Origin: Lactifluus volemus
Lineage: Eukaryota > Basidiomycota > Agaricomycetes > Russulales > Russulaceae
Assembly: GCA_022376515.1 (NCBI GenBank)
Contig: WTXI01000064.1
Coordinates: 120,297 to 184,296, forward strand
Direction: 5' to 3'
Length of the DNA: 64,000 bases
Position numbers and translations under genes: made by a program. Positions within the stretch are counted from its first letter, which is position 1; every line of letters starts with the position of its first letter. Shown piece by piece: positions 35,079 through 46,461 of this stretch. The notes beneath the pieces are model-generated. The model ran no database searches, had not been told where the DNA came from, and saw nothing but the letters and a program-made list of their open reading frames with translations.

Positions 35079-36659
35079 TCACTTGCGGCAGCGAGAGACA
35101 GCTACGGGGTGACCACTAAGCCGGCGGGCTGCGACGAATGATTGCATGTCTTCAAGTTGTGGCGCAGTGTCAATGTGGTGTAACCTAGTATGTGGCACAA
35201 TGACAAGGCTATGTAGCGAGGGGAATACATCGGCTGCCGATTCTTCCGTGAGCCCTCCTAACGTAGCTGCGATGGACCGCTCGAGGTAGGAAGATATTTG
35301 AAGACTCTGGACAGAGGGAAATGATTGAAAAAGTTGGAGCCATACCGTCGGATCAATATCGATTTCTGGTTGGTTGTCGCCCCAAACGTCGTACTCGATG
35401 ACGAGCGATTCCACGCTAGACCGGAAGGACAGAATCTGGCTGCATATCTGTGCCATTGAAAACACTTGCCAATCTAAAGTGTCGCACATGATATGCCACG
35501 AGCAACTCTGACCCAACGGTACCATTAGACGGGGCGCCATATCAGATGGAAAGAAAGAAGCCTTGGAGCGTTTAGAGGAAGATTTTCGCATATCAAACAT
35601 CAAGGATAGACTGGATGTCCTGAATGAGTGACCAAAGAATCGAATGGTTTGGGGGATATCAAAAACAAGTTGATGGAATAAAACTATCACTATCTTGAAG
35701 TGATCGAACTTGAGTAGAGGTGCATCGATTCGAGCCACGAGAACTTCCAGGTACTCGCCGATACCTTCAAATTCCAAATCAGTGAGAGCAGGGAGAACAG
35801 ACCGGGTCTCTGGAGGGAGAGGTCGGTATCTTCGTTTGGGGTGAGGCGTCGGAGATTGGAAATGGATAGTAAGGGATGCGAGCTTCGGCAATACGGACAG
35901 GCATGTAGCCATTGTCTCAGGTGGGATGTACCCAGAATTAGGTATATTGATAAGATGAAGAGTTGTGAGGTCTCTTGTGGACAAGAGGAATCGTGGAAGC
36001 GACGGAAATGAGATATCGAAGAGGAAAAGATCTTGTAAACGCGAAGCGAATCCATTCAAGAATGTGCTGGGAAGGGGTAACGCACGAGAAAATGACATAA
36101 GGGTAAGAGATGTCAATTCCGGAATTGGCTCCTGCATCACCGTCACAATTCGTTCCCATGAGCCATCGAGGGTTAGTGGATCACCGATTGTAATTTTCTG
36201 TACGCGATCACGATGCTCCAATGCGGCAATGAGGTTGTCGAGTTTGGCCTCACTCGGCCAATTCGAGTCATTCTCAGGCTCGACTATGAGAGGGAATGGT
36301 GGCCAAATGTCGAGAAGTTTCCTCACTGGCGTTTTTGGTGTGCAAGAAAGTTGCAATTTGAGACGGAGTGATGATCCAAAAATGACGAATCGCCATCTTC
36401 GGCATACATGCACCAGCTTGGGCCAATTGAAACGCCATCTACGATATAGCTTGGGCCGCTTGGAGACTCGGACTTGATCGAATATTTCTAGCAGGACATC
36501 GTCTGGAAGCGATTCGATGGACACTCGTTGGAGCACTAGGCTTGGACGATACAACTCAGCAATAATTGATGTCGAACCAGGACAGGTCCTACCTGGTCTA
36601 TCCATAAACGATTCCTGTGCAACTCTGTTTGGGCCTATGGAGCTGTCATCCGTGGGCAT
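35079..36659 (-). CDS. F-box/LRR-like protein (subfamily B), copy G5, intron retained
   Basis: The frame from MPTDDSS at 36659 runs without a stop to 35079 (526 residues), through the place where other copies have an intron (36592-36542, 51 nt, 17 codons). The donor GTAGGA is kept but the acceptor AG has become AA, and the next AG would put a TAG in frame. So the former intron is probably read as protein. VSIESLPDDVLLEIFDQV follows, with KLVHVCRRWRFVIF and the usual leucine-rich body ending GHPVAVSRCRK. The open frame extends further up to 36785. Predicted SCF receptor. Confidence 0.78.
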   Translation of the reverse strand: MPTDDSSIGPNRVAQESFMDRPGRTCPGSTSIIAELYRPSLVLQRVSIESLPDDVLLEIFDQVRVSKRPKLYRRWRFNWPKLVHVCRRWRFVIFGSSLRLKLQLSCTPKTPVRKLLDIWPPFPLIVEPENDSNWPSEAKLDNLIAALEHRDRVQKITIGDPLTLDGSWERIVTVMQEPIPELTSLTLMSFSRALPLPSTFLNGFASRLQDLFLFDISFPSLPRFLLSTRDLTTLHLINIPNSGYIPPETMATCLSVLPKLASLTIHFQSPTPHPKRRYRPLPPETRSVLPALTDLEFEGIGEYLEVLVARIDAPLLKFDHFKIVIVLFHQLVFDIPQTIRFFGHSFRTSSLSLMFDMRKSSSKRSKASFFPSDMAPRLMVPLGQSCSWHIMCDTLDWQVFSMAQICSQILSFRSSVESLVIEYDVWGDNQPEIDIDPTVWLQLFQSFPSVQSLQISSYLERSIAATLGGLTEESAADVFPSLHSLVIVPHTRLHHIDTAPQLEDMQSFVAARRLSGHPVAVSRCRK

Positions 36660-37079
36660 CAAAAAGGTCTCAGGGAAGGACAAGTGTGCGATACTATTGT
36701 CTGGTCGTAGGGCGCAGTCAGTGGTACGTATTTGAGCCTGAGTGCGCCTAATTGGATATTTATGAGTACTTGCCGTTGTTGTCATAGAGACTCAGACTCG
36801 GAGGGACATAGGCATGCCCGGTACTGTACAGTACTGTACAACTCTAACCCTTATTAATAATCGGAATCTCTCGAGTGCTGTTGCGAAATCACACGAACCC
36901 ACAATCAACATAGCTTTCAAGTACTCGACAAGGGTATCCATAGTTCCAAAAAATTGGTTAACGTTATTGACTGCAGAGTCTCACCGCGGCAGTGATAACG
37001 ACAATCGCGAAACTCGATCGAACATCTTTGTATTTCTGAAATATCTCGTCCTCAATACTCCTTCCGCAATCATCCGCTC
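36660..37079. other. 5' flank of F-box copy G5
   Basis: No gene is seen. Subfamily B upstream block, then gtactgtacagtactgtaca repeats near 36820-36840 and a segment shared with 26980-27180. Confidence 0.45.
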
Positions 37080-37915
37080 TGGTTGTTCGACATACCCCCG
37101 CCACCTCTCCACAAACGCAGCCAACTCCGCGCCCTCCACAACCCGATGGTCTGCCGACCAGCTGATGCCCGACTTGACTCAGCGCGGGCGTCCTACAGCG
37201 ACAATCGTAACGCTGCCGCCAGGTACCCGCATGGGCCCCGACTGCACCAACATTACTCACCGTGAGCGTGGTACCTGCCTTCTGAGATACGCGAGATGCT
37301 TAAGGGCTGCGAGGCGGTACACAGCGCGGGTCCACGGCATGAATGGTCGGTGTATATAGCCCCGCCTGTGTCGACAGTGCTTTAATGATATGAACACATT
37401 GCCTTGGAAAGGGTCTTGAGGAGGATGGGGGAGATAAGTTAACTTGGCATAGGGAAGAAATCACGGGCAAGTACGTCCTTAACGCCTTGGCCTCGGACCT
37501 GATGCTGTGCTCGTCACCGACCCTGACACGGTTGATTCCGTGGTGGGTAGGTTATTCGGATCATGATCTAGTGGATACAAACAACGAGCTACTGATCACT
37601 TTTCCGACGCGATCTACGGCTTCCGAAATACCAGGCACAGAGCGGGTCAAACATGCTAATCGTGAATCGAGTAGATACGTTCCTGTCAATAAAGCGGACA
37701 TATTTCAAAGGTAAGGGGGGGAAAAGGTTCTATATGAACATACCATCTGATGACTTCGCACTCGGCTATGCCTAAGGACGGGTGCTCGTCCAAACGGACG
37801 CATTTTTGGTATTGGAAGCAACGATACGATTTGAGCGGCACAGCTGATAGCATACAAGAGGAGAGACGGAACGACAGAGAAAGTCGGGACCACTACTCTG
37901 CGCGTGTAGCATGGT
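37080..37915 (-). pseudogene. BCKDH E2 relic, twin of 27190-28205
   Basis: Carries MLHAQSSGPDF-type presequence codons near 37912, ECEVIRWYV near 37760 and catalytic-end scraps (SNVGAVGA near 37255) on the minus strand. The part after about 37640 is nearly identical to 27925-28205. The DKAS block and E3-binding domain are missing, so it is shorter than its twin. Confidence 0.55.
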
Positions 37916-38472
37916 AGCTACCCCTCTCTAGTCCTGTAAATACGAGGACCGTACTTGATAAAAAAAAGATACATTTTGAATGAATATACGGGTAACAGAC
38001 CAAGGAGGGGGGATACCAAAACACAACGGGTAAGCTAACTGACGAGGTGCAAGTCAAGAACGAAACTGAAATTTACTAACTTTGTGGGACAAGGACGTCG
38101 AAGCCTGAAAAGTAATGGTAAGGAAAGGAGATCGGGTCGCAACCTAATATAGAACGTGATTCGGGGCGCGGTATGTAGTCTGAGACAAGAGGAGACAATG
38201 AGATAAACGACACAGCAGGGTCAGCGAGTAAACGCAACAGAGGCCAGCGTAACATATCGCTGAGATAAAGGGTGGTGTGGCCGAGGTGTCATTGTGGCGT
38301 GCAAGACGGGGCGGAGAGCACGGGTTGATGACACACTGGCGGTCAGGAATCGTGTTCAGGGACAGAAGATAGCTGGAGGAGGAGAGATGGTAGAAAGAGG
38401 AAAGGGGGCGAGTGGAAAGAAGAACATGCGAAAGACTTCAAGGACAGTGGTTGAACTGGCCTTACGGTGTCC
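37916..38472. repeat. 3' flank of F-box copy G6
   Basis: The fuller twin of 28206-28754, about 9.71 kb away. No gene is seen. Confidence 0.6.
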
Positions 38473-40031
38473 TCACTTGCGGCGGCGAGAGAAGGCTACG
38501 GGGTGACCACTATGCTGACGGGCTGCGACAAATGATTGTATGCCTTCAAGTGGTGGCGCAGTGTCAATGTGGGGGCGTAACGTGTTATGTGTCACAATGA
38601 CAAGGCTATGTAGAGAGGGGAATACATCGGCGGCTGGCTCTCCCGTGAGCCCTCCTAACGCGGCTGCGATGGACCCCTCGAGGTAGGAAATTATTTCAAG
38701 ACGCTGGACAGAGGGAAATGACCGGAAGAGTTGGAGCCATACCGTCGGATCTATCTCGGTTTTTGGAACGCTCCAAACTTCGCACTCGATGACGAGCGAT
38801 TCCACGCTAGATCGGAAGGACAGAATCTGGCTGCATATCTGTGCCATTGAAAATACTTGCCAATCTAAAGTCTTGCACATGATATGCCACGAGCAACTCT
38901 GACCCATCGATGCCAATGCTTGGGGCTCCATACCGGAAGGAAAGAAGAAAGCCTCGGGGTAGAAATAGGGAGATTGTCGCGTATTAAACGTCAAGGATAG
39001 ACCGGATGTCCTGAATGAGTCTAGGTGACCAAAGAACCGAATAGTTTGGGGGATATCAAACACAAGTTGATGGAAGAAGACTATCTTGAAGTGATCAAAT
39101 TTGAGTTGAGGTGCATCAATTCGGGCCACGAGAACTTCCAAGTACTCGCTGACACCTCGAAATTGCAACTGAGTGAGAGCGGGGAGAACAGACCGGGTCT
39201 GTGGGGGGAGAGGTCGGTTTCTTCGTTTGGGGTGAGGCGTCGGAGATTTGAATTCGATGGTGAGGCGTTCGAGCCTCGGCAACACGGACAGGGATGTGGC
39301 CATTGTCTCGGGTGGGATGTACCCAGAATTAGGTATTTTGGAAAGATGAAGAGATGTGAGGTCTCTGGTAGTCAAGAGGAATCGTGGCAACGATGGAAAT
39401 GAGATTGCCCAGAACATGAGATGTTGTAAACGCGAAGAAGATCCGTTCAAGAATGTGTTGGGAAGGGGTAACGCATCAGAAGAGTCAAGCAAAAGAAATG
39501 TCAATTCCGGAAATGGCTCCTGCATCACCGTCGCTATTCGTTCCCAGAAACCATCCCGGGTTAATAGATCACGGATATGAATTTCCTGTACTCGATCACG
39601 ATGCTCCAATGCGTCAATGAGGTTCTCGAATTTGTCCTCGCCTGACCGTTCCGAGTCATTATTGACTACGAGAGGAAGTGTTGGCCATATATCGAGCAGT
39701 TTCCTCACTGGCGTTTTTGTTGTGCAAAAAAGTTGCAATTCGAGACGGAGTGGCGATCCAAAAATGACGAATCGCCATCTTCGGCATACATGCACCAGCT
39801 TGGGCCAATTTAAATGCCATATATGATACGGCTTGGAGACTCGGACTTGATCGAATATTGCTAGCAGGACATCATCTGGGAGCGATTCGATGGACACTCG
39901 TTCGAACACTATGCCTACGCAATACAACTCAGCAATCGTTGTTGTGGCCATAGACGAATCCTACCTGGTCTATCCATAAACGATTCCTGTGCAACTCTGT
40001 TTGAGCCTAAGGAGCTGCCATCCGTCGGCAT
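38473..40031 (-). CDS. F-box/LRR-like protein (subfamily B), copy G6
   Basis: Exons 40031-39965 and 39914-38473, 50-bp intron, phase 1; 502 residues from MPTDGSSLG. RVSIESLPDDVLLAIFDQVRVSKPYH, KLVHVCRRWRFVIF, then the leucine-rich body (ALTQLQFRGVSEYLEVLVAR; VWLQLFRSFPSVQRLEII). The frame is intact, whereas its segmental twin G4 is broken three times. Predicted SCF receptor. Confidence 0.82.
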
Positions 40032-40359
40032 AAAAAAGGTATGAGGGAATGACGAGTGTGCGATACTATTGTCTGGGTAGGGAGAATGGGGCGCAATCAA
40101 CGTATTTGAATAGGCCGTGCCTAATTGAATATTTCTAAGTACTTACCATTTTTGTCGTAGATCGGAGGGACATAGGCATGCTCGGTAGGATCCATGGACA
40201 TCAGTAGTTTGGCAGAAGAGATAATACTGTACAACTCTAACCTTTAATGAAATCTCTCGGATGCTGTCGCGAAATCACACGAACCCGCAAACAACACGGC
40301 TTTCTCGACAAGGTTATCCATAGTTCCAAAATTTTGATTAATAATTTTATTGGGCGCAG
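40032..40359. other. 5' flank of F-box copy G6
   Basis: No gene is seen. Subfamily B upstream block; ctaagtacttaccatttttg at about 40136-40155 is a second unoccupied form of the pogo target. Confidence 0.5.
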
Positions 40360-40560
40360 ATTATCACCCGCCACGTCTCCAAAACAAACGCAGCCAGCTC
40401 CGCGCCCTCCACGACGCCAGCTCATGCCCAACTTGAGCCCTCGCTCTTCTTTCCCATTGCCCCGGTCAACATTCCACACCCAGCGCGCGAGGTACTTGCC
40501 TTCCGAGGATGCGAGACGCTTATTAATAACTGGTGAGGCGAGGTTGTACACAGTCCACGG
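40360..40560 (-). pseudogene. BCKDH E2 catalytic-end scrap
   Basis: The minus strand reads VYNLASPVINKRLASSEG, then RWVWNVDRGNGKEERGLKLG and MSW, i.e. parts of the E2 core with the NVGAVG stretch deleted. Joins the Rab relic on its right. Confidence 0.5.
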
Positions 40561-40594
40561 CACGGGTTGTTGTTGACAGTGCTATACTGATACT

Positions 40595-41420
40595 GTACTA
40601 CTACGGAAGAGGATCCCTTGCACCTCATCGACGAGCTCGTTCCGCCCTCGATCTAGCAGTCTAGCAGCACCAGTAGACAAGAGAGACTGGTTACCCGTCC
40701 GCGTCGTCAATGGATCGATGACGACGAAATGTGCGTACATAACGAACGGAAATTTGAATCTGGGTACATCTCAGTCAGAGGGTATCATTCTCTTGGACGA
40801 GACCAGCCTCCCGCAGCAGCTGGCACCCACGCTACCGTGACCCCGGACGCCGACGGTGATCCCGAAGCCGACATGGATACCTCAGTTCCACATCATCATG
40901 ATCCCACCCCGCACATCCTCGATCGACCTCGCTTCGCGTCATCACAAAAAACGCCACATTCAAATCCCACCCGCGCAACTCCCGCTTCGTTGCGAATGGC
41001 GGGCACCCTCGACTGGATCCACACGGGCTTCACCTCCTTCCACACTCCCGCTTCCTCCTTTTCCGATGATGGCGCCTATTTTTGAATCTGCGCTCTCCTC
41101 CCCACTCTCGCGTTCTCACTCCCCTTCGTCCTCTCCATGTCAACACGCCTCGGAGACGCTCGCTCTCGTCATGGACGATATCGATATCCATCGCACCTAC
41201 GATCACGCCTGCGCGATACGCCACGGCGCAAGCCCTAGCACGAGGCATGCCACCTCGTCCCCCTCGGGGACCCAAGTTATTCTTTACTTTGGCTAAAACG
41301 GGCGCGGACGTCTCGGACGTGTTAGCCTACATCGCACAGCGTGTAGCCACGCGCTAGAAATCGGAGGAAACACGGGCAGAACCGCCGAATGGGGTAAGGA
41401 CAGCAGTACGATCGGTCTTG
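40595..41420 (+). pseudogene. Rab7/Ypt7-like GTPase relic, copy 5 (3' half)
   Basis: Begins inside the insertion region (EEDPLHLIDELVPPS) and keeps SEGIILLDETS-like codons, the Ser-rich stretch and LFFTLAKTGADVSDVLAYIAQRVATR (G5 changed to LAK) near 41270-41357. Switch I, G3 and G4 are missing. Shortest of the five copies. Confidence 0.55.
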
Positions 41421-41679
41421 ATCGAACTATGATTGGCCAAAAGAAGACATTTAAAAGTACAGTACTTGCTGTTCTTCGTGAGAGCTGTTATCTATGTCGA
41501 TCATTTTCCTAGGTTGGACCGTTGTTGCCGTGTGTATGGATATTCAAGTTATACGTGCACTTCCCCTTGGTATAGCTTGATATGTTGACAGCCCGTACCT
41601 GACTGCCTCTGCTTCACGTGCAAAGTATTGGCCAGCCGTTCCTAATCGATAAGAAACAACGGCATCAGGATGGAGTAGA

Positions 41680-41825
41680 AAAAGTACGCTCGTCCAAACT
41701 GACACGTTTTGGTATTACAAGCAACGATACGATGTGGGCGGAACAGCCTATAGCATATAAGAGAGATGCAACAGAGAATTTCGGGTCCACTATTTCGCGC
41801 GTGCAGCACGATAGCTACCCGCCAT
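41680..41825 (-). pseudogene. BCKDH E2 5' exon relic, copy near G7
   Basis: A counterpart of the presumed presequence exon, badly decayed (the first ATG became GTG in cgtgcagcacgatagctacc). Confidence 0.3.
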
Positions 41826-42341
41826 CCCCCCTCTCCAGTCCTGTAAATTCGAGGACCGCGGCTTCATCATACGTGTTGCGGGAGAGACCATACCACAAAC
41901 GGATGAGGTAACTGACGAGGTGCGAGTTAGGAACAAACCTGAATTAGACTAACTTGGTGGGACAAGGGATGTCGAACCGCAAGGAAAAGTAGCGCGTGGT
42001 AAGGAAACAAGAAATGGGTCTCAAACTAATATAGAACGCGATGCGAGGCGTGGTAAAGAGACTGTGACGTGAGGAGACAAAGAGACAAACGACAGAGGGA
42101 TCAGCGAGTAAACGGAACGCAGGCCAGTGTAACATGGCACTTAGCCAGGGCATAAAGGGTGGTGTGGCCGATGTGTCATTGTGGTGTGCAAGGCGGGTGA
42201 AGGGCACAGGTTGATGACTCACGGGCGGTCAGGAATCGCGTTCAGGCACGAAAAATAGATGAACGAGGACAGATGGACGAGTGGAAAGAAGCAAATGCGA
42301 AAGACTCCAAGGACAGTGGCTGCACTGACCTTATGGTGTCC
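41826..42341. repeat. 3' flank of F-box copy G7
   Basis: Shorter version of the subfamily B downstream block. No gene is seen. Confidence 0.55.
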
Positions 42342-43867
42342 TCACTTGCGGCGAGAGACAGCTACGGGGTGACCACTATGCTGGCGGGCTGCGACGAATG
42401 ATCGTATGCCGTCAAGTGGTGGTGCAGTGTCAATGTGGCGAAACGCGTTATATGTCACAATGACAAGGCTATGTAGCGAGGGGAATACATTGGCGGCCGA
42501 TCCTCCCGTGAGCCTTCCTAACGCAGCTGCGATGGACCGCTCGAAGTAGGAAGTTATTTGAAGACGCTGAACAGAGGGAAATGAGTGAAACAGTTGGAGC
42601 CATAACGTCGGATCTATCTCGGTTTCTGGCAGGACGCTCCAAACTGTGCAGTCGATGACGAGCGATTCCACGCTAGATCGGAAGGGCCGAATCTGGCTGC
42701 ATATCTGTGTTATTGAAACCAATTGCCGATCGAAAGTGTTGCACCTGATATGCCAGAACCAACTCTGACCAGGCATATCAGAGGGACAGAAGACTGCCAG
42801 GCTAATGGAACCCGTATCGAACCTCAAGGTTAGACTGAATGTCCTGAATGAGTCTAGGTGACCAAAGAACCGAATAGTTTGGGGGATATCAAAAACAAGT
42901 TGATGGAAGAAGACTATTCTGAAGTGATCGAACTTGAGTAGAGGTGCATCGATTCGGGCCACGAGAACTTCCAGGTACTCGCTGACACCTCGAAATTGCA
43001 ACTGAATGAGAGCGGGGAGAACAAACCGGGTCTGTGGGGGTAGAGGTCGGTTTCTTCGTTGAGGGTCAGGCGTTGGAGTTTGGAATCCGATGGTGAGGCG
43101 TTCGAGCCTCGGCAACACGGACAGGGATGTGGCCATTGTCTCGGGTGGGATGTACCCAGAATTTGGTATATTGCCAAGACGAAGGGATGTGAGGTCTCTG
43201 GTAGTCAAGAGGAATTGTGGCAACGACGGAAATGAGATTTCCCGGAGCAAGAGATGTTGTAAACGCGAGGCGGACCCATTCAAGAATGAGTTAAGAAGGG
43301 GTAGCACACCAGAAAATGACTGAAGGGAAAGAGTTGTCAGTTCCGGAAATGGCTCTTGCATCGCCGTCGCTGTTCGTTCCCAGAAACCATCCTGGGTTCG
43401 TGGATCTCCGATTTTAATTTCCTGTACTCGATCACGATGCTCCAATGCGTCAATGAAGTTCTCAAATTTGTCCTCGCTCGACCATTTCCAGTCAATCTTG
43501 ACTACGAGAGGAAGTGTTGGCCAAATATTGAGCAGTTTCCTTACTGGCGTTTTTGGTGTGCAAAACAGTTGCAATTTGAGACGGAGTGGTGATGCAAAAA
43601 TGACGAATCGCCATCTTTGGCATACGTGCACCAGTTTGGGCCAATCTAAATGCCATCTATGATACGGCTTGGAGAATCTGACTTGACAGAATATTTCTAG
43701 CAGGACATCGTCTGGGAGCGATTCGATGGACATTCGTTCGAACACTATGCCTGCGCGATACAACTCAGCAATCGTTGATATGACCCTAGACAAATCCTAC
43801 CTGGTCCTTCCATAAACGATTCCTGTGCAACTCCGTTTGAGCCTATGGAGCTGCCATGCGTCGGCAT
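42342..43867 (-). CDS. F-box/LRR-like protein (subfamily B), copy G7
   Basis: Exons 43867-43801 and 43750-42342, 50-bp intron, phase 1; 491 residues. RMSIESLPDDVLLEIFCQVRFSKPYH, KLVHVCQRWRFVIF (Q for the usual R), leucine-rich body with LPALIQLQFRGVSEYLEVLVAR, ending GHPVAVSRRK. Frame open. A pogo-type transposon sits 100 bp upstream of the start, inside the block that precedes all subfamily B genes, so its expression may be altered. Predicted SCF receptor. Confidence 0.82.
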
Positions 43868-44959
43868 CAAAAAGGTATGAGGGAATGACGAGCGTGCGAG
43901 GGGCGAAGTCAACGTATTTGAGTCTTAGTGCGCCTAATTCAAGCTGGACATTCAAGTTTCTAAGTACAGTTGATTATCTCATAACGCATGATATCATACC
44001 GCATATATCTAATAATGCATGGCTTTGAGTTGGGGACGAGGATGGTATGCAGTGAAACTGCCTGAACAATGCATAATGCATAATGCATAGCCTATGACTG
44101 ATGATTTGCCACTAATATGTATTATCACGGAGGGCTTGTGACAGGCCTATTGTATTGGAGTATCATCCACAATGTGTCAATGCCCGTTTCTCTATTGTGT
44201 CTTTCATTATGCACCTTACTGATCCTTTCATTGTGGTCCTTACTGACTCAAACACAATAACATTGTCCTTATTCATGCGGGGGGTGATCAGAATGTGTGC
44301 TCCTCAAAGGCTTCCAGTTGTAACCAACACTCCCCGGGCCCTCTTCTTGTGTTTCTCTGCCAATCTGTGATGCCTAAGACAGAAGCGGTGCGAAAGCCTC
44401 GAGATAAGCCAGCCCCTTATCAGCGGAAGCCCAAAAAGGACAAGCCAAATGCATCAAAAACCTCTGCAAAACCGGCTCAGCAGACCACACGACAGAATCT
44501 AACTCTGTCTGACTGGCTCACAGTTCTGAAATACGTGGATGAGCACCCAGGGGTCTCTCAGGGTGACATTGTTGATCACTTCAAGACTAAGATTGATGGG
44601 GCACTGCTTTTTTCGCAGTCAGCACTCTCGCGCGCAATCGCAAAAAGGCCCGATCTTGAGGCACGCAGTCAATCTAATCCTGTTGCGATGTCCTCAAAGC
44701 GGCCACGAATTGTCACACGACCTGATGTGGAACGTGCCTTGGTTCTCTGGGTTCACCATATGCTCGAAACAAAGAATGAAGTTGTCAGCGGGCCCATGTT
44801 ACGAGAGAAAAGGAAGCATTTTGAAGACTTATTCAATGTGCCAGATGATCAGCGGCTCACTGGCGAGGGATGGGTTGCATCATTCTGTGCAACTTATAAC
44901 TTAAAGGAATGTCGACGCCATGGAGAAGCTGGTTCTGTGGATGTTAAAGCTGTTGAGAA

Positions 44960-46461
44960 TAGACTGTCCGGGGGCCGGCCCGGGCCAGGGCCACCCCCAT
45001 TTTGCCCGGCCCTGGCCCTGGCCCTCAGGGCCGGTCCGCCCTGCAGTTGGCCCTGGCCCTTGGAGGGCCAGCATTAGCTGGCCCTGGCCCGACCCGGGGC
45101 CGGCCCGGGTCCGACCCGGCCCTACCCCTTAAAAAAAATAATCAGTCAATTAATTAATTTCAGTAAAAGTTTCTCACACTTGCTTGCATAATCAACTCAC
45201 AGCTACTTTCGGACAATTGTACACGCCGGGATTCGAACTCTCGACCAGTGCATACAGAAATTAAGGCTCTTGGACAGTTTACCACTACACCATACAAGCT
45301 TAATTTTTTTTTTCCCTATAGCGTATCTTAAACAACTATTCTGCCTCAGCCCGTCGTCACTTAGTCAACTCGAACTTTTGCCTTTTCACGCCCCCTCCCG
45401 CGTCCCTTTCTGCCTCCCTTGCCTGCTTTCTGTCATCTCCATCGCACCACCATCGCCCCTCTCGCTCCCTTTCTGTCATCGCCATCTCCCGCCCTCTGTC
45501 TTCGCCTCTCTCGCTCTGTCGCCTGCATCGCGTGCTTTCGCGTCCTCTGTCGCCAGCATCGCGTGCTCTCGCGTTCTTTTATTGCCGCCACCGCTCGCCA
45601 CCGCTCGTCCTCTGTTGTTGCCACCGCTCGCCCCCATGTCGTCGCCACCGCTCTGCTGATTACCTGTTAGCATGGTACATGCCGGTGCGCCATGACTTTT
45701 TCTGTGACTTCTCACACTAATCTTTCTTTTTTTTTCATTCCCCTTTGAGGGATGGCCTCCCCCAGCCGCTGGCACTGAGGGGGGTCGTTACACATGGACA
45801 TTCGACGGCGTCACCGTCGCTCGGACGTCGCTTTTGCGACCGTCCGACGCTTGACGCCTGCGACTGGGGCACTCGCGTGACGTCTCCCCAAAGTCTTGCC
45901 CTGGGTCCTGTGCCGCCTGCCATCTCCCCTCGCCATCGCTGCCGTGGCCGCTGCTACCCGATGCTGCCCCCTGCCCTGCCGTGGCTGCTGCTACCCCGAC
46001 CCCGCCGCCATCCAGACGCTGTCGCCCCTGCCCTGACCCCACCGCCGCTTTGCCGTCGCTGCTGCCGCCCCGACGCTGCTGCCGCCCCAATGCCCCCACC
46101 ACTGCCCCGCCGTCGCTGCTGCGTCCCCGCCATCGCTTTTGCTGCCCCGACGCCGCCGCCACTGCCCCGCCACCCCTGCCGCTGCCCCGACGCTGCCGTC
46201 ACTGCCCCGCCGTCGCTGCTGCTGCCCCGACGCCGCCGTTACGGCGCCACTCTGCATCCTCGCCCTCGCTGCCTCCCTATGGGTAGGGCCAGCAGGGCCG
46301 GCCCCGGGCCGGCCCTGAGGGCCACTCGTAAAATTGTCCGGCCCTGGCCCTGGCCCTCGATGTGAGGGCCGCCTGCTGCTGGCCCTGGCCCTGGCCCTCA
46401 AGGGGCCGGTCCGGGTCGGCCCTAGGGCCGGGAGGGCCAGGCCCGGCCCGCGGACAGTCTA
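44960..46461. mobile_element. hAT-type non-autonomous element nested in the transposase
   Basis: 1502 bp with inverted ends TAGACTGTCCG (44960-44970) and CGGACAGTCTA (46451-46461), extended by GGGCCGG-rich subterminal sequence. The 8-bp duplication GTTGAGAA lies at 44952-44959 and 46462-46469. 8-bp duplications and TAG ends are typical of hAT elements. Ends are stacked ggccctggccct repeats; the interior is low-complexity pyrimidine/GCC-rich sequence, a tRNA-like piece and no transposase motif. Open frames in the interior (45270-46365) are compositional. Strand not determinable. Confidence 0.85.
45217..45297 (-). repeat. tRNA-like (possible SINE head) sequence inside hAT element
   Basis: The minus strand shows a box A-like TGGTGTAGTGGT (45281-45292) and a box B-like GAGTTCGAATCCC (45228-45240), about 40 bp apart, as in a tRNA gene or tRNA-derived SINE. 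The T-stem and acceptor pair poorly in the canonical register, so a working tRNA is unlikely. No anticodon is claimed. Confidence 0.4.

Noticed and set aside
45217..45297. A functional tRNA gene
   Set aside because: Box A and B look right but T-stem and acceptor pairing fail in the normal register and no anticodon stem is convincing.
45270..46401. Long overlapping frames on both strands (proline/arginine/glycine-rich) inside the hAT element
   Set aside because: Open only because of extreme C/G-rich composition; no start context, domain or introns, and they lie between transposon ends.
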